From: Bacteroidota bacterium
GTDB taxonomy: Bacteria > Bacteroidota > Bacteroidia > AKYH767-A > OLB10
NCBI GenBank assembly: GCA_016717725.1
Contig: JADKFA010000005.1
Span: forward strand, 162,462-226,461
Length of the DNA: 64,000 bases
Reading direction: 5' to 3'
Position numbers and translations under genes: made by a program. Shown here piece by piece: positions 43,422 to 54,600 of this stretch (its first letter is position 1; every line of letters starts with the position of its first letter). The notes under the pieces were generated by a model. That model was not told the origin of the DNA. It saw only the letters and a program-made list of their open reading frames with translations, and ran no database searches.

Positions 43422-46400
43422 TTGAAGCAGATCCGTTCGTACTCATTTATCATTTTTTGCTTCACGCTGCTTATATCTTTGGTATGGGCATCTGGATCAG
43501 AAATCGTTTTTAGTCCATTCGATTCCATGCCCTTTGCGGCAGGCGACTCGGATACTGCCAGTGTGCAGTTGCCTTATCCTTTTGAAGATCGTTATGCCGA
43601 TCCTTACAATAGTAACGCACCCAGTAGTCCACTTTATATGGGCAACCCAAGCAATATTCAAACAACCATTGAGTATAATCCAGAAGAACGTCAATACGAT
43701 ATCAACGAAAATATTGGAAGTAACTTTTTCCGTAGTCCCAGCTACATGACTTTTGAAGAGTTTAAGGAATCGGAGTTTGAAAAAAGTACCAAAAACTATT
43801 GGAAACAAAAGGCAAACGCAGAAAATGTTGCCGCGCGTAAAAGTGGTTCTCCAAGAATTTATGTGGGTGGAGAAGCCTTTAACCGAATTTTTGGAGGAAA
43901 CACCATCGATATTCGTCCGCAAGGATCTGCTTCATTAGCTTTTGGATTAAATATTTCGCGTTACGATAATCCAACATTACCAGAGCGTCAACGTCGTATC
44001 ACCACTTTCGATTTTCGTGAGCAGATTCAAATGAATGTGATTGGTAATATCGGCGAGAAATTGAAGATCACTACCAACTATAATACTCAAGCCAGTTTCG
44101 ACTTTGAGAATCAAATGAAATTGGAGTACACTGGTTATGAAGATGAGATTATTCAAAAGATTGAAGCAGGTAACGTAAGCTTACCTCTCAATTCACAGTT
44201 GATTCAAGGTAGTCAGAGTTTGTTTGGATTGAAAACGCAGTTGAAATTTGGTCGACTCATGGTAACTACATTGCTTTCTCAACAACGTGGACAAGCATCC
44301 AACATTGAAGTGAAAGGTGGAGCAACTACTACGAAGTTCGATATCCCCTGCGATCAGTATGAGGTAAATAAACATTATTTCATTGGACAATATTTCAAAG
44401 ATCAGTATGATGTTTCATTGGCCGATCTTCCTTTCATCAATTCATTAGCGTCTATTACTCGTATAGAAGTATGGGTGACCAATAGAAATAATAGTACTGA
44501 TAATACGCGAACAGTTTTGGCGGCGATGGATTTGGGAGAAAGAAATTATTATGAGCCCACAAATTACATCACGAATTTATTTAACGTCACTGTGCCGTTT
44601 CCGCAAGACTCAGCCAATAGTTTGTATTTTCAATTCAATCAGATTCCGGATTTAAGAGATGTTACTTTAGTGCAAAATTCAATTGCGGGAATTTCGGCAT
44701 TAAGTCCTTCACGTGATTACGAAGTAGTTCAAAACGCACGTCGATTAGCCACTACAGAGTATACCTTCAATCCACGTTTAGGATATATCTCCTTAAATCA
44801 AGCACTCAATGGGAATGAAGTTTTAGCAGTTGCTTACGAATACACTATTGGCGGAAAAGTATATCGTGTGGGAGATTTGACGAACACAGGTATTGAACCA
44901 CCAAAAGTATTGTTCATGAAACTTTTGAAAGGTCGTGTGAACAATACGAAGCTACCTACTTGGGATTTGATGATGAAGAACGTGTATGCGTTAGGCGGAT
45001 TTCAGTTGGATAGAAAAGATTTTAAAATGGATGTGTTGTATTATGTAGATACCATCGGTAATCGACTTAACTACATTCCAACAACTTCCGCACAAACTAA
45101 CGTCTACGCCAAGCCGTTAAACCGACTTTTCAATTTAGATAAATTAAATAGTAATAACGATCCGCGTCCCGACGGAGAGTTTGATTTTATTGAAGGCGTT
45201 ACGATCAACAGTAATAATGGTCGAATTATTTTCCCGGTTCGCGAACCTTTTGGATCGTATTTGGAAAGCAAGTTTAATGATTCAGCTGCAGCAGCGCCGT
45301 ATGTGTACGAAGCATTGTATGATTCAACACGGATTTTCGCAATTCAACAAGCATCTAAAAACAAGTTTAGTTTAAAAGGAAGTTACATCAGTAAATATGG
45401 TTCTGACATTCCACTGAATGCCATCAACATTCCGCAAGGATCGGTGAAGGTGACAGCGGGTGGTGCTCCTTTAACAGAGAATGTAGATTATACGGTAGAT
45501 TATAATTTAGGTCGTGTAAAAATCATTAATCAAAGTATTTTAAATTCAGGAACTGCAATCAACATTGCTTTAGAGAGTAATTCACTGTTTAGCATTCAAT
45601 CCAAAACTTTATTCGGTTCACGTTTTGATTATACGGTGAATAAGGATCTTGTTTTAGGAGGTACTATTTTACGATTGAACGAACGTCCCATCACACAAAA
45701 AGTAAATATTGGGGATGAGCCTATCGCCAATACTATTTGGGGTGCGGATGGAACATGGCGAACAGATTCGCGTTGGTTAACTCGAATGATTGATAAACTT
45801 CCTGGAATATCAACCAAGGAAGTTTCTACGATTACCGTAGCAGGAGAATTTGCAAACTTAGTTCCTGGAAATAATAAAGCAATCGGAAAAAATGGTACGG
45901 CTTATATCGACGATTTTGAAGGAAGTCAAAGTACCATAGATTTACGAAATGTTGGTTCTTGGATTCTTTCATCGGCACCAACAAGATTATTACCAGAGGC
46001 GGATAGTGTAAGTTTAGACTACGGAAAGAACCGAGCAAAATTTGCTTGGTATATCATCGATCCATTATTTTATCGTGATCTGTCAGGAGTAACGCCTCCG
46101 AATATCGACGACAATGCCATCTCCAATCATTTAGTGCGTCAAGTTCCAGAGAAAGAAATTTTTCCAAATCGTGAAGCGCAGCAAGGACAAACCGTTGTGC
46201 TTCCTGTATTCAACATCAGTTATTTCCCAGAGGAACGTGGACCTTATAATTATGATGTAGTTCCAACTTCTTTAAGTGCAGGTGTTAATTCGGATGGTAA
46301 ATTGAATAATCCAGGATCACGTTGGGGCGGAATCATGCGTAGAATTGAAACGACTGATTTTGATGTGGCCAATATTGAATTCATTCAATTTTGGATGATG

Positions 46401-49400
46401 GATCCATTCAATAGCAGCTCTCAAAACACAAGTCAAGGCGGTGGAGATTTATATTTCAACTTAGGAAATATTTCAGAGGATGTATTGAAAGATGGAAAAC
46501 TGGAATATGAAAATGGACTTTCTATTGATGGAGATACTAGTCAAGCAAGTAATACCATTTGGGGATTTACACCAAAAACACAACCGCCCATTATTTATGC
46601 TTTTGATAATAGTCCCGATGCTCGCCAATATCAAGACGTTGGTTTTGATGGTCTCAGAAATAGCATGGAGCCCTCTTTTTTTCAAACTTATTTAAGCGAT
46701 TTACAAGCCAATGTAAATGCTCAAGCGTATGCTGAAGCAGCAGTAGATCCATCTTCCGACAACTATCATTACTACCGTGGCACAGATTACGACAATCAAA
46801 GCTTAGGAATTTTAGATCGTTATAAAAAGTTTAGTAATCCAGATGGGAACTCACCTACCGATGCACAGTCACCAGAGAGTTATCCAACCGCTGCAACTAC
46901 AATTCCCGATGTTGCTGACGTAAATAAAGATTTCAATCAGGAAAGCAGCGAACAATATTATCAATATCGCGTGTCATTGCGTCCGGGTGAGATGCAAGTT
47001 GGACAAAATTTTATTGTCGACAAAATTACACGTACAGTAAACCTGCCAAACGGAACATCAGATCAAGTAACCTGGTATCAGTTTAAAATTCCAATTCGCG
47101 AAATCAACGGTACAAATCCAAATATTACCCGCATCGGTGATATTGAAGGGTTCAATACTATTTCTTTCATTCGTATGTTCATGACATCTTTCGATGAGCC
47201 CATGACATTACGTTTTGCGCGATTGGAACTATTGCGTGGTGAGTGGAGAAAATACAATTACGATTTGCGTTCCATTGGTGACGTTATTGGAACAGATCCA
47301 AACAATGCCACCTTTGATATCTCTGTTGTAAACATTGAAGAGAACGGAAAACGTACTCCCATCAATTACGCTATTCCTCCAGGAATTTTACGTGAGATCA
47401 ATATTGGTTCAACCACACTTCAACGTTTGAATGAGCAAAGTTTATCATTGAAAGTTTGTGATTTGGAAGATGGTGATGCACGAGGAGCTTTTAAAAATTT
47501 AGAATTGGATTTACGTCTGTATGAAAAGATAAAAATGTTTATTCATGCTGAAAGTTCTGGCGATCCTGATGCATTGAAGAGCGGCGATCTGAATGTATTT
47601 ATCCGAATGGGTAATGACTTCAGCGAAAACTATTATGAATATGAAGTGCCATTAAGCGTTACACCATGGGGAACAACATCGCCAGAAGCTATTTGGCCAG
47701 AAGCCAATAATATCGAATTGGAACTCGAGAAGTTTGTAGATATGAAACTGCGGCGAAATAAAGCGGTAGATAACTCAGGTGGCGCATTGAATATAACTAG
47801 TCTGTATTCTGAAGGAGAATCAGGCACCAATCGAACGTTTAGTGTTCGCGGAAATCCATCTCTCAGCTCTATTCGTTCCATCATGATTGGAATTCGGAAT
47901 CCAAAGTTGGATCCGCTAAATCCAGGAAGTGACGATGGTCAAAAGAAATGTGGAGAGGTTTGGGTCAATGAACTTCGACTTACCGACTTCAGCAAGAAAG
48001 GTGGTTGGGCAGCTAACGGTCGCGTCAATGCTAAATTGGCGGATATCGGAAATGTCACCGTGGCCGGACAACATAAATCTGCCAACTTTGGTCCTTTAGA
48101 TCAAAAGGTAAGCGAGCGTCCCGTGAATTCAGAAACTACTTTCAATGTTACCTCTTCATTATATCTCGGAAAGTTTCTTCCTCAAAAAGCCAATTTAGAT
48201 ATTCCTATGTATGTGAATTACGGTACCGTAGTTCGTAATCCAGTTTATGATCCATTAGATCAGGACGTGTTATTTACTAAGTCATTGGGTGAAGCCGATA
48301 GTAAGAGCGAAAAGAGAGAAATTAAAAAGCGTTCTCAAGATTATACGCAAACCAAAGGAATCAACTTTACCAACGTAAAGAAGAATCGTAATGCAGGTGC
48401 TAAGGCGCATATTTATGATGTAGAAAATTTCAATTTTACCTATGGTTATGATGAAGTATTTCATCGTGATATAAACATTGAGTATGATGTAGTGAAAACA
48501 CATCGTGGTGCTATTGGTTATAATTATAATACGACGCCCAAGTACATCGCTCCTTTTGAAAAGGCACCCATAATGAAATCCAAATACCTGAAGCCGATTA
48601 AGGATATTAACCTCAATTTGATTCCTACGAGTTTGAATTTCCGTGCCGATGTGACGAGGATGTATGGTGAAAAATTATTTAGAAATAATACTGGTTACAA
48701 CGATATCATTCGTGATACTTTCTTCAACAAGAATTTTGAGATGCGTCGATTGTATGATTTCAAATTAGACCTCACACGCAGTATTAAAATTGATTTCAAC
48801 GCAAATAATTTCTCTGTAGTGGATGAGCCCGAAGGAAGAATTGATTCGAAGGATGATCGAGATTCAATTCGGAGCAATATTTTCGGAAAGAATTTCTTCA
48901 TGGGAAGAAATAAAAACTATCAGCAAACAGGTAATGTGAGTTATCAAGTGCCATTGAATAAGTTCCCTTTTACCAATTGGATTTCGTTAAATGCGCGTTA
49001 TGGGTTTAACTACAGTTGGACAGCAGGGCAATACTTACGAAACACCGAAGGACTTTTCACCACAGATCCGCGAACTGGAAATACCATTCAGAATTCTAAT
49101 ACGAAGCAGCTCAATGGTAACTTTACCATGACTACTCTTTATAATAAAGTGCCTTGGCTAAAGAAGATGAATTCTCCTAAGCCAAAAACTCCGCTTAAAC
49201 CAAAAGTTAAAGCAACGGATCCAGCTACTACTCCTTCCGATAGTTTAAAGCCAAAAATTCCAATCCCAGCAGAGAAGAAACCGCGAACCACACCTGACGC
49301 AGTTCGATTCTTAGCCAAAATGATTATGGGTATAAAAACGGTTGGCTTTACCTACAGTGAAACCAATGGAACATCACTCCCAGGTTATGTAAATTATTCT

Positions 49401-50672
49401 GATGTATTTGGACAAGATCTTAATAATAACTCTCCAGGAATTGGTTTCACCGTTGGATCTCAAAGAGATATTCGCGAGCGCGCAGTTCGTGGAGGTTGGA
49501 TCACAGCAGATTCTACTTTAAATAACCCATTAACTCGTACTTATTCTTCAAATTTCTCGGGTCGTGCTTCTATCGAACCATTTGATGGTATGAAAATCGA
49601 ATTAACGGCAACACGACAATTCAGCCGAAACAACTCGGAATTCTTTAGATATAATGGAACCGGATTTGAATCCCAAGGAGTTACCGAAACTGGTAATTTC
49701 AGTATCTCCGTTATTGGATGGGGTACAGCCTTTGTAAAAGACGATTCCAAAACCTACGAGAGTGCTACGTTTGATAAGTTTAATGAGAATAGAAAATTAA
49801 TATCTGAACGATTAGCAGCACAAAACCCTAATTCCATCGGCCTAGCTCCTGCAGATACTTTTGGTGTTGTGTACAATGTTGGTTACAGTGGCACCCAACA
49901 AGAAGTGTTGGCTTTAGCTTTCTTGTCTGCCTATACAGGGAAGTCACCAACTGGAATTGATTTAAATGTATTCCCTCGAATTCCTTTGCCAAACTGGAGA
50001 ATCACTTATGATGGTTTAGGCAAGCTTCCTTTGTTGAAGAAAATCTTTACATCGGTAAACATTACGCATAGTTATCGCGCTACCTATAATGTAAATTCAT
50101 TCCAACGTAATGCAAGTTATATCGATTCTGAATTTCCATCTGTGAAAGATATCTCTGGTAATTTTGTACCCAAGCGTGAGTTGGCTCAGGTCTCTTTGAG
50201 TGAACAATTTGGTCCATTAATAGGGGTAGATGTTACTTGGAAAAATAATATTCAAACGCGAGCTGAATTCCGCCGTGATCGAAATGTATCGTTAACGTAT
50301 GCTGGGGTACAAATCACCGAAGTAAAAGGAAATGAAATTGTATTAGGATTCGGTTATCGTATGCCAAAGTTCCGTTTACCTTTTGGACTTGGCGGGAAAA
50401 AGAAAGTAGCAGGAAACAGTTTAAATCTCACAGCCGATTTTTCTGCTCGACGTAATATAACAATCATTCGTCGATTGCTTGAAGGCGTTAATCAGCCAAC
50501 CGCTGGATTAAATGTTTATTCTATTAAAGGCGCTGCTGACTACACGGTAAACGAGCGATTAAATGTTCGATTATTTTATGAGCAAACCATAAATACACCA
50601 GTCATTTCTACGTCATTTCCAACCTCAAATGTGTTGACAGGTATTGAAGTTCGCTTTTCTTTATCCCAGTAA
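43422..50672 (+). CDS. sprA: T9SS outer-membrane translocon SprA (Sov)
   Basis: This 2,416-residue protein matches the giant SprA/Sov barrel, the 36-strand outer-membrane pore of type IX secretion through which all sorting-domain proteins of this window should pass. The start at TTG 43422 gives the signal peptide MKQIRSYSFIIFCFTLLISL, ending near WASG; no ATG serves better. SprA hallmarks include the early RIYVGGEAFNRIFGGNTIDI and RGSASL-type strand region (IDIRPQGSASLAFGLN), YIDDFEGSQSTIDLRN, and the late KMIMGIKTVGFTYSETNGTS. The chain ends in a barrel strand (TGIEVRFSLSQ). The frame is intact over 7.2 kb. It is followed by gcvH and vanZ, the usual Bacteroidota order. Confidence 0.97.
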   Translation: MKQIRSYSFIIFCFTLLISLVWASGSEIVFSPFDSMPFAAGDSDTASVQLPYPFEDRYADPYNSNAPSSPLYMGNPSNIQTTIEYNPEERQYDINENIGSNFFRSPSYMTFEEFKESEFEKSTKNYWKQKANAENVAARKSGSPRIYVGGEAFNRIFGGNTIDIRPQGSASLAFGLNISRYDNPTLPERQRRITTFDFREQIQMNVIGNIGEKLKITTNYNTQASFDFENQMKLEYTGYEDEIIQKIEAGNVSLPLNSQLIQGSQSLFGLKTQLKFGRLMVTTLLSQQRGQASNIEVKGGATTTKFDIPCDQYEVNKHYFIGQYFKDQYDVSLADLPFINSLASITRIEVWVTNRNNSTDNTRTVLAAMDLGERNYYEPTNYITNLFNVTVPFPQDSANSLYFQFNQIPDLRDVTLVQNSIAGISALSPSRDYEVVQNARRLATTEYTFNPRLGYISLNQALNGNEVLAVAYEYTIGGKVYRVGDLTNTGIEPPKVLFMKLLKGRVNNTKLPTWDLMMKNVYALGGFQLDRKDFKMDVLYYVDTIGNRLNYIPTTSAQTNVYAKPLNRLFNLDKLNSNNDPRPDGEFDFIEGVTINSNNGRIIFPVREPFGSYLESKFNDSAAAAPYVYEALYDSTRIFAIQQASKNKFSLKGSYISKYGSDIPLNAINIPQGSVKVTAGGAPLTENVDYTVDYNLGRVKIINQSILNSGTAINIALESNSLFSIQSKTLFGSRFDYTVNKDLVLGGTILRLNERPITQKVNIGDEPIANTIWGADGTWRTDSRWLTRMIDKLPGISTKEVSTITVAGEFANLVPGNNKAIGKNGTAYIDDFEGSQSTIDLRNVGSWILSSAPTRLLPEADSVSLDYGKNRAKFAWYIIDPLFYRDLSGVTPPNIDDNAISNHLVRQVPEKEIFPNREAQQGQTVVLPVFNISYFPEERGPYNYDVVPTSLSAGVNSDGKLNNPGSRWGGIMRRIETTDFDVANIEFIQFWMMDPFNSSSQNTSQGGGDLYFNLGNISEDVLKDGKLEYENGLSIDGDTSQASNTIWGFTPKTQPPIIYAFDNSPDARQYQDVGFDGLRNSMEPSFFQTYLSDLQANVNAQAYAEAAVDPSSDNYHYYRGTDYDNQSLGILDRYKKFSNPDGNSPTDAQSPESYPTAATTIPDVADVNKDFNQESSEQYYQYRVSLRPGEMQVGQNFIVDKITRTVNLPNGTSDQVTWYQFKIPIREINGTNPNITRIGDIEGFNTISFIRMFMTSFDEPMTLRFARLELLRGEWRKYNYDLRSIGDVIGTDPNNATFDISVVNIEENGKRTPINYAIPPGILREINIGSTTLQRLNEQSLSLKVCDLEDGDARGAFKNLELDLRLYEKIKMFIHAESSGDPDALKSGDLNVFIRMGNDFSENYYEYEVPLSVTPWGTTSPEAIWPEANNIELELEKFVDMKLRRNKAVDNSGGALNITSLYSEGESGTNRTFSVRGNPSLSSIRSIMIGIRNPKLDPLNPGSDDGQKKCGEVWVNELRLTDFSKKGGWAANGRVNAKLADIGNVTVAGQHKSANFGPLDQKVSERPVNSETTFNVTSSLYLGKFLPQKANLDIPMYVNYGTVVRNPVYDPLDQDVLFTKSLGEADSKSEKREIKKRSQDYTQTKGINFTNVKKNRNAGAKAHIYDVENFNFTYGYDEVFHRDINIEYDVVKTHRGAIGYNYNTTPKYIAPFEKAPIMKSKYLKPIKDINLNLIPTSLNFRADVTRMYGEKLFRNNTGYNDIIRDTFFNKNFEMRRLYDFKLDLTRSIKIDFNANNFSVVDEPEGRIDSKDDRDSIRSNIFGKNFFMGRNKNYQQTGNVSYQVPLNKFPFTNWISLNARYGFNYSWTAGQYLRNTEGLFTTDPRTGNTIQNSNTKQLNGNFTMTTLYNKVPWLKKMNSPKPKTPLKPKVKATDPATTPSDSLKPKIPIPAEKKPRTTPDAVRFLAKMIMGIKTVGFTYSETNGTSLPGYVNYSDVFGQDLNNNSPGIGFTVGSQRDIRERAVRGGWITADSTLNNPLTRTYSSNFSGRASIEPFDGMKIELTATRQFSRNNSEFFRYNGTGFESQGVTETGNFSISVIGWGTAFVKDDSKTYESATFDKFNENRKLISERLAAQNPNSIGLAPADTFGVVYNVGYSGTQQEVLALAFLSAYTGKSPTGIDLNVFPRIPLPNWRITYDGLGKLPLLKKIFTSVNITHSYRATYNVNSFQRNASYIDSEFPSVKDISGNFVPKRELAQVSLSEQFGPLIGVDVTWKNNIQTRAEFRRDRNVSLTYAGVQITEVKGNEIVLGFGYRMPKFRLPFGLGGKKKVAGNSLNLTADFSARRNITIIRRLLEGVNQPTAGLNVYSIKGAADYTVNERLNVRLFYEQTINTPVISTSFPTSNVLTGIEVRFSLSQ

Positions 50673-50685
50673 TCGAAAATAATAT

Positions 50686-50693
50686 TATTTTTG
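50686..50693 (+). promoter_or_regulatory. Candidate -7 box (TATTTTTG) of gcvH
   Basis: An exact TAnnTTTG, 14 bases before the gcvH ATG, implying a leader of under 10 bases. No -33 TTG is seen. Confidence 0.4.
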
Positions 50694-50707
50694 TCCAAAA
50701 TAGTATT

Positions 50708-51088
50708 ATGAATATTCCAGCAGAACTAAAATACACCAAGGATCACGAGTGGATTCGGGTGGATGGTGATATAGCCACCATTGGCATTACTGATTTCGCT
50801 CAAAGTGAATTAGGTGATATCGTTTATATCGAAATTGAAACGGTTGGAGAAACCGTTGATAAGGACGCAGTTTTCGGAACTGTTGAAGCTGTTAAAACAG
50901 TTTCAGATTTGTTCATGCCTGTGACAGGAGAAGTGCTTGAGTTGAATGCAAAACTCGAAGGTGCTCCTGAATTGGTAAATAAAGATCCTTATAACGAAGG
51001 ATGGATGGTTAAAGTAAAAATTTCAGATATTTCCCAACTCTCAGATTTGTTAAGTGCCGACACTTATAAGTCTTTGATTGGTGGTTGA
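50708..51088 (+). CDS. gcvH: Glycine cleavage system H protein
   Basis: This 126-residue protein has the complete lipoyl-carrier fold: LKYTKDHEWIRVDGDIATIG, ITDFAQSELGDIVYIE, then FGTVEAVKTVSDLFMPVTGE, where the Lys of AVKTVSD receives lipoate. The C-terminus has NKDPYNEGWMVKVKI. It shuttles the aminomethyl group between the P, T and L proteins in glycine breakdown. Those partners are not in the window. It overlaps the vanZ-like gene and lies 35 bases after sprA. Confidence 0.97.
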   Translation: MNIPAELKYTKDHEWIRVDGDIATIGITDFAQSELGDIVYIEIETVGETVDKDAVFGTVEAVKTVSDLFMPVTGEVLELNAKLEGAPELVNKDPYNEGWMVKVKISDISQLSDLLSADTYKSLIGG

Positions 51089-51491
51089 TACTTCTAAAAC
51101 AAGATTCTTTCAATACAACTGGCCCGGCATTAGCTGGGCTTTGTTGATTCTGATCCTAAGCACGATTACACCTCCTTCAATTGAGATTCCTAATCTTTTC
51201 GACTTATTAGCTCCCGATAAAATTGCACACTTTATTTTTTATGCGGTCTTCGTTATCCTTTTTACCTATGGGTTTAGCAGAAGGCCTTCAGGAAATAGAT
51301 GGTCGAGAAATCAATTTAGCATTCCGTTTATTGGTGGAATACTTTATGGGGGATTGATTGAATTGTATCAAGGATATTTCCTCACCAATCGGACTGCAGA
51401 TTACGTCGATTTTATTGCTAATTGTATCGGTTCTATCATTGGATGGAGATTGATGCGATACCTTTCAAAGCGAGAATATCTTACCAAATAG
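51081..51491 (+). CDS. VanZ-family membrane protein
   Basis: This ~136-residue protein has four transmembrane segments. The first (WPGISWALLILILSTITPPS) and second (DKIAHFIFYAVFVILFTYGF) carry the VanZ pattern W-x-[IL]-x-I-x-x-[LF]-S and DK-x-x-H-[FL]. IGGILYGGLIELYQGYF and the final ANCIGSIIGWRLM complete it. The function is uncertain; VanZ affects teicoplanin resistance in enterococci. There is no ATG at the right place: the frame opens with TTG (51078) or GTG (51081) and overlaps the end of gcvH by 8-11 bases, so translational coupling is likely. The gcvH-vanZ order is common in Bacteroidota. Confidence 0.85.
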   Translation: MVDTSKTRFFQYNWPGISWALLILILSTITPPSIEIPNLFDLLAPDKIAHFIFYAVFVILFTYGFSRRPSGNRWSRNQFSIPFIGGILYGGLIELYQGYFLTNRTADYVDFIANCIGSIIGWRLMRYLSKREYLTK

Positions 51492-51627
51492 GACCTTTTT
51501 GCTTATTTTTCTCGTTTTTTCTTCCATTTTAATGGGTAGAAGCACCAATGTAATTGGTCAACGGTGTTGTTTATTTCATGGATTTTTTTAACTTTGAAAA
51601 TAAACTCGGTCTCTAATATCTATTCGT

Positions 51628-54600
51628 ATGTATGCAACTTCTACTCTAAAGAAGGAGCAAGCAACTCACTTGATTGATAGGAAATTTCCTTTTGCCTTTT
51701 CTACCCTAATCTTCTTTTTTATTGTGCTTCCTTCTCTCACAAATCTCTGTTATGCACAATGGTTTAATTGGCATGATGAATCTACCTCTCGCTTAATCGT
51801 AAGCTCTGTGGCAAATAGTGATGCCGAAGAGAAGGATATGTGGGTTGCCGATTTAAATAATGATGGTCGCGATGATTTAATTGTAGCCCGTAAACAACCT
51901 TTCTCAAGTCCATCCCAACCTGGCAAGTCAACATTGCTTCTCATGAATGTGGGAGGGATTATGACAGATCAAACTTTGCTATACGCTCCTCAGCTGATCG
52001 ACTCGATCAGCTTTGCTCGTGATATTTTTGTTGGCGATTTTGATGGTGATAATTGGAAGGATGTGGTGATAGCAAATACTTTTTTACAGCAACCTCAATA
52101 TTTTAGAAATAAAGGAAATGACTCTTTAGGTAATTGGTTAGGCTTAGTGGATGAGTCGTTATTGCGTTTCCCCGTTCTTACCGAGGATCCAGTACGCTTT
52201 TGCGCACTTTGGGGAGGTGATGTTACTGGAGATGGTCACATGGATCTCTATTTCGTGAACTATCGCCAAAATTCTTCTGGTGGTGCCGCACAGGATTATC
52301 TGTTAATCAATAATGGTACAGGATATTTTACCAATCAAAGTGCAGCTCGTCTGGGAACTCTTCGAAATTCCGCTTTCGGTACTGCGGTACAGTTAGTCGA
52401 TATAGATAATGATGGAGATCGTGATATCATCAAGAATTCAACTCTCTATAATGTTGCACCCTGGAATGCACGAGGAGTAATTGTCTTGTTTAATAACGGA
52501 ACAGGAACATTTACGAAATGGATAAATTTAGTTCCAACGGGTTCACCTTATATGTTTGATATCGCCGATTTTAATTCGGATGGAAAGAAAGATTTTTATG
52601 TGGTGGATGATGGCAGCGATTATATTTTAAGAGTGACTACTATATATCCTGATTCTAGTTTGACTGTTGTTCGTACCAATTTAAATTATAGTTCTTCGAA
52701 TGGTTTCGGAGGTAATGTGCATGTTGCTGATCTGGATTTGGATGGTGATATGGATATTGGCGTTGCCGATGTGGATGTGGATATTCCACCTTGTAATAGC
52801 AGTCGTCGAATGGCCATCTATCGAAATGATAACGGTGTTATGGTGGATGTGTACGGTACTACTGCATATGCATGGGCCGATAATTCTTATGACTTTGCCT
52901 GGCTCGATATTAATAATGATGGATTGAAGGATTTTATCACGGGTTACTGCGCAGGATATGGTGTGTTTATGAATGATAGCTGTGAGTTGGCACCTAACAA
53001 TGCCGATTATGATTTAGATGGATTGCCAGATGCATGCGACGCCTGTCCTACGAATCCCGATCCAAATTGCGCTCCCGTTTCGGCATACCCTACCGTTAGT
53101 CTAGATGATAATATTGCTCGACAATGGAATGAGATGCTACTCGCTTCGATACGTCGTGATTTTGCACGTCCAACCGTTCATGCCAGAAATTTATTTCATC
53201 ATTCCTCGGCTATGTGGGATGCATGGGCAGCTTATGATAATAATTCTATTGAGTTTTTATTGGGTAAAACTGTGGGTGCATTCACTTGTCCGTTTACAGG
53301 AATTCCTGCATCATCCAACATCGCAGAAGATCGACGCAAAGCTATTTCCTATGCTTCTTATCGGTTATTGCGTCATCGTTTTGCTAATTCACCACAGGCA
53401 GCATTGCTAATGACAGCTTACGATGTTCACATGGACTCTTTAGGTTATGATAAGAATTTCATTGATACTATTTATGCTTCTGGAGATGCACGTGCATTGG
53501 GAAATTATATTGCTGCTAAGTATATTGCTTTTGGTTTACAAGATGGATCTAACGAACAAAATGCATACGCGAATACGAGTTATACTCCTGTAAATCCTCC
53601 GCTCATTGTGGATCTACCTGGAAATCCAAGTATGACCAATTTAAATCGTTGGCAACCGCTCACCCTTGATTTGTTTATTGATCAAAGTGGAAATCCTATT
53701 CCTGGTGCTACTCCAGCCGCTTTGAGCCCTGAGTGGGGACAAGTAATTCCTTTCGCTTTGTCGCCTGCTGATATGGTGATAAATCAACGTAATGGTTTTA
53801 ATTATAAAGTATATCACGATCCAGGTCCTGTTCCTCAATGGCAAGCCGACGGTGGTGGAAATACTTCGCAATATCAATGGAACTATGCATTGGTGTCCGT
53901 TTGGTCATCACACTTAGATCCTGCGGATACCACTACTTGGGATATTTCACCAGCTACACAAGGAAATAGAAATGTTTTGCCAGCTAACGTTGCCGACTAT
54001 CCGAACTTTTATAATTTGTTGAATGGTGGAACTACGAATGTTGGTCATACGGTGAATCCTGCTACCGGATTGCCATACACTCCTAATATAGTGAAGCGTG
54101 GCGACTTTGCTCGCATCTTAGCAGAGTTTTGGGCCGATGGTCCCGATTCTGAAACACCTCCCGGACATTGGTTCGGAATTTTTAATTACGTTTCCGATCA
54201 TCCTGCAGAAACAAAACAATATAAAGGCAGTGGTACCCCCTTAAATGATTTGGAGTGGAGTGTGAAAGGCTATTTTGCTCTAGGTGGAGCAATGCACGAT
54301 GTAGCTGTTTCCATTTGGGGCATTAAAGGATGGTATGATTCTCCTCGTCCCGTTTCTTCCATACGTGCCATGGCGGATCTTGGTCAATGTACCAATCCCT
54401 TAGATTCAAATTATCATTTGGGAGGTCTTCCTTTAATTCCTGGTTATATTGAAGTAGTTCATCCTGGCGATCCGCTAGCAAGTGGTACTACCAACGTCGG
54501 AAAAATAAAATTGAAAGCATGGCGTGGTCACGAAGTAATTAATAATATTGATACGGACGTGGCTGGCGTTGATTGGATCCTCGCTGAAACTTGGCATCCT

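Noticed and set aside
44193..49750. Antisense open frames of 60-85 codons within sprA
   Set aside because: They are shadows of the long sprA coding region without family motifs.
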